Of a stretch of DNA of 64,000 bases, positions 24,833 through 34,894 are shown in pieces. Every line of letters begins with the position of its first letter. The first letter of the stretch is position 1. The position numbers and the translations under genes are program-made. Source of the DNA: Thinopyrum elongatum. Taxonomy: Eukaryota > Streptophyta > Magnoliopsida > Poales > Poaceae. The stretch is from the NCBI GenBank assembly GCA_011799875.1, contig CM022303.1, positions 551,526,793 to 551,590,792 of the forward strand. The letters run 5' to 3'. The notes beneath the pieces were generated by a model. That model was given only the letters and a program-made list of their open reading frames with translations. It was not told where the DNA came from and searched no databases.

Positions 24833-25685
24833 TGTCGGGGGGATGAACCTCGGGCAGGCAACGGAACCCGGATCCATTTTAAAAACATCGGGGCCAGCAT
24901 CGCCCCTCAATCTGGCTCGCACTTGGCCGGGTTCCTCGAGCCGGCCAAGTCCCTCAACCCGGCCATGGGTCAGCTCCCGTCCCATCCGAGGCAGGCGAAG
25001 GTACGAGTCTCCAGTAAAAGGGATGAGCAAGGCGATAGTACCCCACCAACCCCTCTGACCGGCAGAGGCGCGGCAACAATGCCCCACCTACCCTGCTGAC
25101 CGAGGCCGGCGTGGCTACAGCCCGCCCATCGTCACCGCTGACGCCAACAGACGGTGACCTGGCGGTGCGCCACTGTAGCGGACTCGACCCGGCCAGTCCG
25201 TGACGATCGACAAGACGGCTAACAGTGCCTCCTAGCACACGAGGCCCGCGCCGGAAAACCCGACGAGCCCTGACACCCGGCGGGTCCCAGCACCGGCTTC
25301 CCGGACGATGACAACCCGGCCCCATGGCCTTGTAACTTACCATTGTAACCCTGGGGGGTTGACCTATAAAACCCCCCAGGAGGCCTCATGTACACGGGCA
25401 AGCAACACATGTAGGACACACGCGCACACCAGGGAAGGGAGCAGCCTAAGCCTTGGCTAGTCTTCCTCCTTCCTCCAAACAGGTCAAGGAGCAACTCTGT
25501 ACCGATACATATAAACCACGCTCGGCAGGACAAGGGGTATTATCTCTCCGGAGAGCCCCGAACCTGGGTATGTGTTGCGTCCCTCGCTCGCTCATGCCGA
25601 CCCCGCCTCTGGAGCCCACCGGTGCCCTCGAGCCTCCTCCTCTCTTTAGCCATCCTTTGGCATCTGCCGTGCGCCCACCACGACA
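24833..25685 (+). repeat. E2 3' LTR, 853 bp
   Basis: Starts TGTCGGGGGGATGAACC and ends CCACCACGACA, matching the 5' LTR apart from the roughly 125-bp length difference and scattered substitutions. The preceding CTTCGGGGACTAC is the purine-rich priming region. Confidence 0.88.
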
Positions 25686-25690
25686 AGCAC

Positions 25691-26430
25691 CTTCTCTGAC
25701 GGCACTGGCTCTAGCACTGACAACAGCAGCAGCTCAGTCTGATCCACCAGAGGATTGGGCATCGACCGCGTCAGCGGATCAGGCTGATCTACTGGAGGAT
25801 TGGTCACCGACACGAGCACCTGCTCCGACACCGGCACCAGCTCCACAAGGAGCACCATCTCCGGCACCTGCAGTGGCACTACCAGTCGCACTGGCACGGC
25901 CACTAGCAACCGCTCCGGCATGTGCACCAACACTTGAAGTTGCACTTGCATCTGCTCCGGCCCATGCAGCGGCAACGGTACCAGCACTTGCACCGGCAAC
26001 AGACTAGGCTGCAGTTCGCACTGCATATACCAAAGTCCTTACAAAAACTGACATCTCGACCTTCTTGGTAAGCATTGTCAGCCCAAGTGCTTCGTTCTTT
26101 TTTCTTTCCATGTTGTTTCACATGATTCACTGTGTTGATCTAACTATTTGTGTATGTCTTCTTGTTTGCAAATAGAGAATTCATAGAGCAACGAGGGAGT
26201 CGTTCAATAATCCGGGCGACCGTGGGCAAGTTTCTCTTACCATGCGCAGCCTTGGTGTGAATGAACCTGCTCAATATAGCGTAAGTACAAAGGATGGTCG
26301 CATGATGATTGATGCTAAAGTATGGTCAAGGTTCAAAACTCTATCAAATCTTGCGGTAGGGGATGATGTCAAAATCGAACTTTCTCGGCAAGGAGAGTTG
26401 GTCCAAATCAACTTTGAAATTCTTCAGTAG
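25691..26430 (+). pseudogene. B3-like domain protein, 3' half (after the E2 insertion)
   Basis: Continuation of the exon cut at 12233. The Ala/Pro-rich linker (PAPTPAPAPQGAPSPAPAV) stays in frame to the donor after 26067 (TTCTTG then GTAAGC). The final exon, 26176-26430, begins after AATAG. Across the junction the protein reads YTKVLTKTDISTFL then RIHRATRESFNNPGD..., close to the start of a B3 DNA-binding domain (K-V-L-T-x-[ST]-D-[IV]), and ends WSRFKTLSNLAVGDDVKIEL, like the B3 C-terminal strand region. Both exons are phase 0. One in-frame TAG lies at 26005-26007, just before this domain. The spliced gene would total about 565 codons. Without a search the B3 assignment stays an inference, but the motif order supports it. 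Confidence 0.6.
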
Positions 26431-28039
26431 CAGCATGCAACTGTCGAACTGATCTATTCTCTGAGAGCTTTTGATGTAATAATATGGCATGGTGAAACAA
26501 GTGTCCTGTGTGTATAAGTAGTACGACAATATTATTTATCATGTAGGATATCGTGAAAGAATTGCAACTCTGATTGCTGGTTAGGAACTGTCGTTCGATC
26601 ATTCTAACAACTGCTGTGCTTTATTTAATTTTTTGTATTCGCCTTGCGACAGCATCTAAAATCAGCGACGTACCGATCGCTTGCAATATGAAATGCGCTG
26701 AGTTAGAACCCATGGGCCCCCAAACATGCAGGCCCACCGGCCTGTGGCCCAAAGTCCAGAACCGTCAGGCTGTACGAGTATTATATTCTCATTTGAACCC
26801 CACTACTGCCTTTCTACTTCCTTTCACTGGCGGGATCCCGGCGGGGGAGCTTAGGCGGAAGACAGCCGGGGGCGGCTCCGCACGGGGACGCGTTGGAGCC
26901 CGTGGCCATGCAGCCGCGTCAGGAGGAGCACGGAGGCGGCGCCGGCGCGTGAGATGCCGGACAGGGCGGGGACGAGCCGGCGCCCGCGGGAGGAGCAGCG
27001 GCACGGCCGGGGCAGGCGGAGCCGGTCTTGTGCGCGGACTTGGCGAAGACGAAGGGCGGAGCTGGCGAGCAGGACGGGCGCGAGGGCGCAGGCGGAGCCA
27101 CGCGTGCGGGGGGCCGCCGGGTGCGGCAGAATCCGGCCAGGGCCAGCGGGCGCGCAGGCGGGGCGACGCAAAGGGGTGGAGAGTGAGAAGGGCACTCAGG
27201 GCCATGGTGCAGCGTGTGCGGGAGGAGCAGGCGGATGGCCGTAACGGCGCAGAGGCGGAGGGAGGCGGCTCATTGGTGCGAGGGAAGGCGGCGACGCAGC
27301 GAGGAGCCGACAGAACCAGCCGACGCGGGCAGAGGAGGAGCCGGCCGGAGCGAGGCTGCAGAAGGCGGCCGGGTCACACGCGATGGAGCGGGGCCGGCCG
27401 GCTGCAGCAGGCGGCGCGGCGGGAGACGGCCCGCGGAGGTGCGGACGTGAGAACAGACGAACCGGCGACGGGGAGCCATGGGTGCGCGACCACTTGGTCG
27501 TGGAGGACGAGCAAGCGAAGCTGGCGGGCAGGACATGGTCAAGAATGAAGCAACCCAAAGAGGCCGGCTCGGTGGGCACGCGCTGTGCTTTATGTGCAGC
27601 GGCTGGAGATGGTGGTGGAGATGGCTGGGCGTGGAGACGGCCCGGAGCGGAACCAGCGCAAGCACGCGGCGGCGGTGCAGCTGGCCGGAGCGAGCTATTA
27701 TATGGGCGTGAAGTCTTGAATCCGGTAAATGCATGTGCATTTTCCGTCTTGCATCTGGCCGGGGTATAGGTAACGTATGGCCATTGTATGGGGAATATAC
27801 AGCCATTATCTGACCAATATCCGAGGTGTGTACATGCAATGTTTGGCTTGCATCTGGGAAGTGTACATGCGGTGTACAAGCATTATCTGGCTAGTGTACA
27901 AGTCGTGTGGAGGAGCGACCGCGCGCTCCGACCGGAGCTAGACGCAGCACGGAGAGGAGTGGGCGCGCGGCCATGGGCGGAGCGGCCGAACAAAATGAGG
28001 CGGCACGGCGTGCGCGGACGGACGGCCGGTGTTGCAGTG
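26431..28039. other. B3-like gene 3' flank, then unassigned GC-rich sequence
   Basis: 26431-26700 is AT-rich and probably the 3'UTR and downstream flank. About 26730-27700 is strongly GC-rich, so long open frames occur on both strands by composition alone (Arg/Gly-rich on plus, Pro/Arg-rich on minus). None has a recognisable domain. 27740-27900 has loose internal repetition (CTTGCATCTGG at 27749 and about 27847; CATTATCTG twice). It may belong to the left part of E4 or of the CACTA element; no LTR or TIR was found here. Confidence 0.4.
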
Positions 28040-28511
28040 GTGATGACAAAGAGGCCGAGGCCGATGACGAGGATGCGCCGTCCCGCGCGGTTGCTCCTGG
28101 GGCGGGTCGATGTCGAGCCCCCGAGCACTACCGGAGAGACGACGCGACGCCGCGGCGGAGGCGATGAAGATGGCGAGGCCGATGACGAGGCCGCGCCGCC
28201 CCACACGGTCGCCTCGGGGGTGCGTCGATATCGAGCCCCCGAGCACTACCGGAGAGGCGACGCGACGCCGCGGCGGAGGCGATGAAGATGGCGAGGCCGA
28301 CGACGAGGGCGCGCCGCCCCACGCGGTCGCCCCGGGGGTGCGTCGATATCGAGCCCCCGAGCGCTACTGGAGAGACGACACGACGCTGCGGCAGAGGCGA
28401 TGAAGATGGCGAGGCCGACGACGAGGGCGCGCCGCCCCACGCGGTCGCCCCAGGGGTGCGTCGATATCGAGCCCCCGAGCGCTACCGGAGAGACGGCGGC
28501 GACGCCGCGGT
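28040..28511. repeat. Minisatellite, four 118-bp units
   Basis: Units begin at about 28040, 28158, 28276 and 28394. The last three start GAGGCGATGAAGATGGCGAGG and contain CGATATCGAGCCCCCGAGC. The period of 118 is not a multiple of three, so the open frames across it shift with each unit and are unlikely to be coding. It lies in the leader side of E4, interrupted by E3. Confidence 0.8.
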
Positions 28512-28563
28512 GATGATGACGAAAAAGGGTCCCTCCCGGACCGCGGTTCCAGCAGCAGCTTGC

Positions 28564-29158
28564 TGTCGTCGTTCTAAGTCTGACAGTAGAATAGGGGGTA
28601 GGTATGAGGAGGCAAGATCCTAGCTACGATGAGGTTGTGCACGCAAGATTTACGAGTTCAGGCCCTTCTCGGAAGAAGTAACAGTCCTACGTCTCGGTGC
28701 CCGGAGGCTCGGTCGATTGGATTAGGCGTGAAGTTACAGGGGTGCGAACCCTTGTGCCAGTGGAGGGGGGTGGCTTATATAGAGTGCGCCAGGACCCCAG
28801 CCGTCCCACGTTACAAGGGGTTCAATGTCCATAAAGACAGGACGTTACTGATAACGCCAGCAATAAAGGCAAATAAATGATCATTAAGATTACGGAGTGA
28901 ACGCCTGACCATTGCCATCCTGAGTGACCTTAGATCTTCTGTCTTCCGAGTGGTTTCTGATGTGGTCGAGTGAGTACACCCCGGTCGAATGGAATTGGGT
29001 TATCCGAGTGAACAGTTGGTCGAGTGGGTTGCACCCTGTGGTGATTTCAGTCGGTAGATGATGCTATCCTTTGAATGTCCTTGGCCTTAGAGCAGTGTCC
29101 TCGGGGAAGGGTGTCTAGGTCAGGCCTATTACCCTACCCTAGGTACATGTCTTCGTCA
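28564..29158 (-). repeat. E3 3' LTR, 595 bp
   Basis: Plus-strand edges TGTCGTCGTTCTAAG and TGTCTTCGTCA, nearly identical to 41160-41752. A TATA-like CTCTATATAAGCC (minus strand) lies at about 28785-28773. The small number of differences between the two LTRs suggests a fairly recent insertion. Confidence 0.9.
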
Positions 29159-29698
29159 TTAGCCCCCGAATGGATCTGGGTCCGAGTGGAGAAGGGGTTG
29201 AAGATGGTTCCGACCCGATTTATATGCTTCAGAGGCATTTTAACCGGGCCGGTGATCTTTGTAAAAACTTCAACTTCATTTTCAGTCGCCTGGGTCCATT
29301 CAGAGGTTGTCGAGTGAATTTTGCTGATAAGCTCTGAGTGTTGGTATGGTATAAAATCCTCAGCGCGATTGGTCACACTGTCGCTCCCGGATCTCACGGG
29401 ATTCGAAATTTGGAGAAGCGCGCGGGACGGAGAGTACCGCAGTAAACGGAGCAGATTAGGCAGGGACGCCTTGATTCTCATGCCACCTTTTTCGCCACGT
29501 ATCCAGCGCGCGACTGTTGTGGGATTTGATTGGATTGCCTGGGCCCACGAGTCAGCCACTCGGGAGCAGGCCCATATATGGCGTCGGGGCCGATGAGTCT
29601 GGCACTGTGCTCCCCATCCCCTTCTTCTTCTCCTGTTTCACCACCACATTCGCCGCCACCTTCGACACCGCCACCTCGTCCGAGCGCAGCCTGCCGCG

Positions 29699-32600
29699 AT
29701 GGGGAAGGAGAAGACGGCGGCCCTGGAGCGTGCGAAGAAAGCGACGGCGGCAGCGAAGGGCAAGAAGACGAGTCGGGGTGGATCGTCGTCGAGATCCGGC
29801 CTGCCGCCCGGCTGGATCCAGGGCGACTGGATTCGATCCACAATTGAGCAAGAGGATCTGGAGGATCTGGTCGAGGGGGGCTTGATCGCTCATGGATCCT
29901 GGAGGCTGCTAGGTGATGAGACCGAGCCGCAGCCGCAGGAGGGTGAGTGCGTCCTCCTCGCGACCCACTTCGACCGTGGTTTTTCTCTGCCCCCTCATCC
30001 TTTTTTCCGAGGTTTTCTGAACTTTTTTGGGGCCCAACTTCATCACTTTTCCCCGAACACCATCACATACCTCGCTGCGTTTGTCTCCATGTGTGAGAAT
30101 TTCCTGGGTTGTCGACTGCATTGGGGTCTCTTCAAACACATCTTTACTTGGCGCTCATAGTTTGTGAAAAAGGCCAATCCAAGTGATAAGAGGACGCACG
30201 TGATCCAGATGTGCAGAGGTCTAGGGATCCAGATGAGAGGTAAAAGCACATTTCCACCTATGACTCTTCCCGATTCGGTCAGAGGGTGGCAGTCGACCTG
30301 GTTTTATTGTAAGGACAAACCAACTCCTGGTCAGTCGACTGGCCTTCCCCCCTTCACCATGGGGCGAATTGAGAAGCCCTCTCCCTTGAAAGTGACTCCA
30401 GCAGAAAAGGCGGAGGTGACTATGTTGGTTGAACGAGTAATCCAACTTGTCCGCGATGGTGTGACCAGCATGGATTTGCTAGAGGTGTTTCTCACTCGCC
30501 GCATCCAGCCGCTCCAGGCCCGCGATCATCCTATGTGGATGTACTCGGGCGCCGATGATTCTGCTCGGATCCACCCGGAGGAAGTTGCCGAGGAGACGGT
30601 GGCGCAGTGGCTGCAGGGCATTACTGGAAACAAAGACAACCCCAGGGGGTCCAGGAGAATTCCGCCACTCGGCGCTGATAATGAACCAGACTAGGTCTGA
30701 CCTTCGATGCCGAGTGACTTTTACTCTAATTTGTAAACTGTCTTTGGAACCGACTGATGCTTGTTCAATTCTTTGCTTCGCAGATATATACTGAGATGTA
30801 CTCGATGCCCAACGGGGAGCAGATCCAGGAAGGAGAAGAGAGCGGAGGCGACAGCGGCGACTGGAACTCTGATGGCGGGAGTGATGAAGAGCACGAAAAA
30901 TCGAGCAGTGGTGAGGAGGTCGATTCTCCACCTCGCGCGGAAAAGCGTTCCAAGCATAAGCACGACCCAGCAAGTATCCGGGGTAAGGTGGCAGCACCGA
31001 CTGGACAGACTTCGAAGCGCACTCAGACATCTTCTTCGGTGCCGACTGAGAAGGCTCCGAAGCAGCTCAAGACCGCGCCGTCAAAGCCACGGAAGGCTTT
31101 GCCCAAGATCAAGGTTGACGTTCCCGTCGCCTCTGCGTAAGTGTTTCGTTTTCACCCTTTGTTCCAAGAATCTTATATCAGTTGTCGACCCATTCACTTG
31201 CTTGACCGAGTGAACCTTGAGATTTGCAGCGCTGCTACCTCCGGGACTTCTGCTTACCAAGATGATGGCGACGAGGAGATGGAGGACGCGGTCACATCGA
31301 AAGAGGGTATGACCCCTGTTATCTCATCTTCTCTTTGCTAGCCGATTCTACAGTCGACTGAACTCTTGTGGTCGATTCTTTTGCAGCTCCGCAAAATGTT
31401 ATTGAACTTCAAGACGATGATGAAGATGAGCCACAGAAGCTCGTGGGTAGGAGGAGCAGGACCTCGGTCAAGAAGGTACCAGCTAGCAAGACACCTCAGT
31501 CGATGTCGGCGACGGAACCAGCTATCCAGCAATCCGGGGACTTCAACCGTGCCTTCGTTACTTTTGCGAATCCCTTGTCGAGTGGTCGTCCTTCATTGTC
31601 GACTGTGCTGGCCCTTGCTTCATCTGTGCAACTTCATGCCTCAAGCTCTCAAGCTACTGCAACTGATACACCGACTCCACTTCCCACCGCCCATCACGTC
31701 CCAGAAGACCAAGTGAGTGCTGCCAAGGAGGCTATACGCCAGGCAGGCATTATGATGGAGCAGATGAAAGTGGTGCGCGAGGCCAGTCAAGCTGCCTATG
31801 ATGCCAGCTCAGCACTTCAGGCCAATGTCCAGGTTAGCTTACTTCCGACTGAACTCCATCTTGACGCTTGTTCTGTTAGGATATGATATTTAGAAACTGC
31901 TGCTTTATCCGCAAGACGTCCGTGGATGAGCATTTTGGAACCTTAATTGCACACCCATTGTCAGTCTGTACACCCACTGGGTGTTTTAATTTCTGTTGAG
32001 TAGTTTTTCCACTTGAGTCGACTAGGTTGTGCTGATTGAATCTCTGAACCAGTGGGGGCACGCTGAGTGCACCCACTGGGTGTAGTCCCCGAGACCGCCG
32101 TCGAATGTTTGATTCGGCGGGGGTCTTTGAACAGAGCTTTTCCACTCGGTCTGGGCAGATCATGCCGAGTGGAACCTTTACAAGTGGGGGCACGCTGAGT
32201 GCACCCACTGGGTGTAGTCCCCGAGACCGTAGTCGACTGCGGGCAGTCGGCTATGGTCTGAGTTTTTTTTTTTGACTGGACGGACCAAGTCGATTGAAAA
32301 AGTCGGACTAGTGGGGGCACGCTGAGTGCACCCACTGGGTGTACTCCCCGAGACTATTGGCGAATGTTTGATTCGGCAGTAGTCTTAGAACTATTTGAAC
32401 TTGCTACTTTATTGCTCGGAAGCAACCAATCTTTGTGTCTGTCGACTGACTATCTTCTGAACACAGAAATCTTGTGATCTTGGAGCCCGGTTCGCTGACT
32501 TGGAGCAGAAGCAAATCTAGCTCAATGTTGACCTGGAGTTGGCTCAAAACAACTTGCAGAAGGCTAAGGATGACGCTGCTGGTAAGGAAAGCTTGTCGAC

Positions 32601-33506
32601 CGGTTCTCTTGCCATCTTTTCTCCTCCTTTTTCTGATTCGAATGTTATTCTTTCTAGAAACAATGAGACAGGCTTTGGAGAAGAAGGACCTTGACCTTGC
32701 AGCTGCGAAGAAAACCGCCGAAGACAAAACGGCGCTTGCCGACCAAAAGATGGCCTCAGTCGGAAAGCTGGAGGAAGAGAATACCAAGCTGAAGGCTGCT
32801 CTTGACGAAGCCAACAAAGAGGTGAGTCGTCTGAAGAAGGACAAACGGACCCTGACCGACAAAGTAGAAGACATCACCCACAGGAGGGACGAGCTGGAGA
32901 ACTATCTGGGAGGACTCGCCAAAAAATTATTCCTCATGCTTGAAGGTACTTTTCTCTGTGCGATTGGTTTGCTTTCGTTGACTCATCATACTACTATCGA
33001 CTCATTATTTCTCTGCGAGTGCAGAATTCTATCAAGACTTCGAGGAAGAGACTGGGCGACTCGAGATGAACTTGGACCCCATCAACTCCCCTGTCAAAGA
33101 TGAAGCTGCCATGAACGTGCTCCGACTGGAGTCTCGCCTTGCCAGTGCCTTGGAATATCTTGCTCGACTCAAGGTTGTGGTGTCGCGGATGGACACAGCG
33201 CTCTGGCCAAGGGAAACACTTCGAAATGATCTCGAGTCTCTGATGACTCGACTCAACGAGATTCCTGGTCGAGTGCAGGAGTGGAAGAAGTCCGCTGCTC
33301 GATGCGGTGCTGACGTAGCTCTGTCCCTGGTTCGTGTCCACTGCAAGGAAGCCAGAGAAGAGAAGCTAGCAGCAATCAAGGCCGCCAACACCAAGAAACT
33401 TGACTTCCAGTCTTTCATGGAGACCTTCATTGCTGCTGCTACTCGAATTGCAGATGCAATCGACCTGGACGAGTTTGTCGAACCTGCCAGCCCCCCTGCG
33501 GAGTGA
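29699..33506 (+). pseudogene. E3 antisense ORF, spliced; 'putative gypsy-type transposon' family
   Basis: Opposite strand to gag-pol. It starts at ATG 29699 (MGKEKTAALERAKKA). Exon 1 stays in frame to about 30690, with a TAG at 30158-30160. It shares with the E2 antisense protein the block THFDRGFSLPPHPFFRGFLNFFG... and the segment WQSTWFYCKD. Later exons with GT/AG borders: about 30783-31138 (acidic, then Lys/Pro-rich), about 31230-31304, about 31387-31830, 32473-32581, about 32659-32944 (coiled coil: LEEENTKLKAALDEANKEVSRL) and about 33026-33506 (helical, ending EPASPPAE). A second stop, TAG, lies at 32518-32520. Both TAGs fit C-to-T changes at CAG. The function of this protein family is unknown; its conservation in two Tat families argues for a role in the element's life cycle. 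Confidence 0.65.
32051..32355 (+). repeat. Three stem-loop repeats in an intron of the E3 antisense ORF
   Basis: Copies start at 32051, 32183 and 32310 (spacing 132 and 127). Each reads AGTGGGGGCAC-GCTGA-GTGCACCCACT, an 11-bp stem with a single G/A mismatch, then GGGTGTAGTCCCCGAGAC. A partial fourth copy (CACCCACTGGGTG) lies near 31970. Same orientation relative to the antisense gene as in E2. Confidence 0.8.
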
Positions 33507-33511
33507 ATGAA

Positions 33512-33717
33512 ACTTTTATGATCTGATTCAATTTGACTCGGTATGCCGAGTGATTTTGTAACCGTAAAACTCCTTCGGGCCTGATGCCCGAGTACTTTAA
33601 ACTCCTTCGTCCGGACTTTTATGATCCGATTCAATTTGCCTCGGTATGCCGAGTGATTTTGTAACCGTAAAACTCCTTCGGGCCTGATGCCCGAGTACTT
33701 TAAGCTCCTTCGTCCGA
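33512..33717. repeat. Two 103-bp tandem units after the E3 antisense ORF
   Basis: Copies at 33512-33614 and 33615-33717 share ACTTTTATGATC(T/C)GATTC and CGGGCCTGATGCCCGAGTAC. They start six bases after the stop codon of the antisense ORF, so they would form the start of its 3'UTR. Confidence 0.8.
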
Positions 33718-33875
33718 ACTTAGTTTGCTCTTAAATATGCTTGTTTTTATTTCCGAGTGGAACTTGTATCTTCACTCGGAAAAGACTTTTGTTCTTGTGA
33801 TGCAGTTCTGAGGAGAGGATCGCGGACGACCTGCACCTCGTCGTCCTTGCAGATCAGGATGGAGCGTGTTTTACA

Positions 33876-34775
33876 CTTAGGCGAGTACAGGACCGCAGCT
33901 AAGCCCCCGAGTGAGAGGGTTGCTCATCACTCGGTAGGATTTTACAAACTTAGGCGAGTACAGGACTGCAGCTAAGCCCTCGAGTGAGAGGGTTGCTCAT
34001 CACTCGGTAGGATTTTTTGAACTTAGGCGAATCGGATTCGCGGCTAAGCCCCCGAGTGAGAGGATTGCTCTTCACTCGGTAGGATTTTACAAAGTTAGGC
34101 AAGTACAGGACTGTAGCTAAGCCCCCGAGTGAGAGGGTTGCTCATCACTCGGTAGGATTTTACAAACTTAGGCGAGTACAGGACTGCAGTAAGCCCCCGA
34201 GTGAGAGGGTTGCTCATCACTCGGTAGGATTTTACAAACTTAGGCGAGTACAGGACTGCAGCTAAGCCCGAGTGAGAGGGTTGTTCATCAGCGGTAGGAT
34301 TTTACAAACTTAGGGGAGACAGGACTGCAGCTAAGCCCCGAGTGAGAGGGTTGCCTATCACTCGGTAGGATTTTACAAACTTAGGCAGTACAGGACTGCA
34401 GCTAAGCCCCCGAGTGAGAGGATTGCTCATCACTCGGTAGGATTTTACAAACTTAGGCGAGTAAGGACTGCCAGACTAAGCCCCCGAGTGAGAGGATTGC
34501 TCATCACTCGGTAGGATTTTACAAACTTAGGCGAGTACAGGACTGCAGCTAAGCCCCCAAGTGAGAGGATTGCTCATCACTCGGTAGGATTTTACAAACT
34601 TAGGCGAGTACAGGACTGCAGCTAAGCCCCCGAGTGAGAGGGTTGCTCATCACTCGGTAGGATTTTACAAACTTAGGCGAGTACAGGACTGCAGCTAAGC
34701 CCCCGAGTGAGAGGATTGCTCATCACTCGGTAGGATTTTTTGAACTTAGGCGAATCGGATTCGCGGTTAAGCCAC
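33876..34775. repeat. Minisatellite, about 12.4 copies of a 73-bp unit
   Basis: Unit starts fall at 33876, 33949, 34022, 34094, 34167, 34239, 34309, 34380, 34452, 34526, 34599, 34672 and 34745 (period 70-74). The core is CTTAGGCGAGTACAGGACTG followed by CAGCTAAGCCCCCGAGTGAG and TTGCTCATCACTCGGTAGG. Units are very similar, so amplification or homogenisation is recent. The array fills the gap between the 3' ends of gag-pol (minus) and the antisense ORF (plus). No spacer variation typical of CRISPR is present. Confidence 0.92.
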
Positions 34776-34894
34776 CCACTGGGGGATTTTGGACACATGT
34801 GTTAGTAACAACAATCATTTAGGAGACTGTAAAACCATGCCTTTGATAAACGAACTGAAAGGTACTCTTTATTACATCTCATCAGTCTGAACAC

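Larger units (their letters stand above)
12234..25685 (+). mobile_element. E2: Tat-type Ty3/Gypsy LTR retrotransposon, 13.45 kb
   Basis: Full-length structure: 5' LTR 12234-13211, primer-binding site at 13214, gag-pol on the plus strand to 19587, a spacer, a spliced antisense ORF (24207 down to 20311), and 3' LTR 24833-25685. It is flanked by AGCAT (12229-12233) and AGCAC (25686-25690), a 5-bp target duplication with one difference. Tat membership rests on the second RNase H domain, the protease motif DGGSS and the antisense ORF. The two LTRs differ by an insertion/deletion of about 125 bp. The coding region has five stops and four frameshifts, so this copy is dead. It sits inside a coding exon of the B3-like gene. 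Confidence 0.9.

Noticed and set aside
26574..27548. Long plus-strand open frame of about 324 codons and minus-strand Pro/Arg-rich frames over 26.7-27.9 kb
   Set aside because: Very GC-rich sequence gives overlapping long frames on both strands; Arg/Gly/Pro composition, no domain, no splice logic.
33876..34775. CRISPR-like array (regular repeats about 73 bp apart)
   Set aside because: The whole 73-bp unit is repeated with no variable spacers, in a plant retrotransposon; this is a minisatellite.
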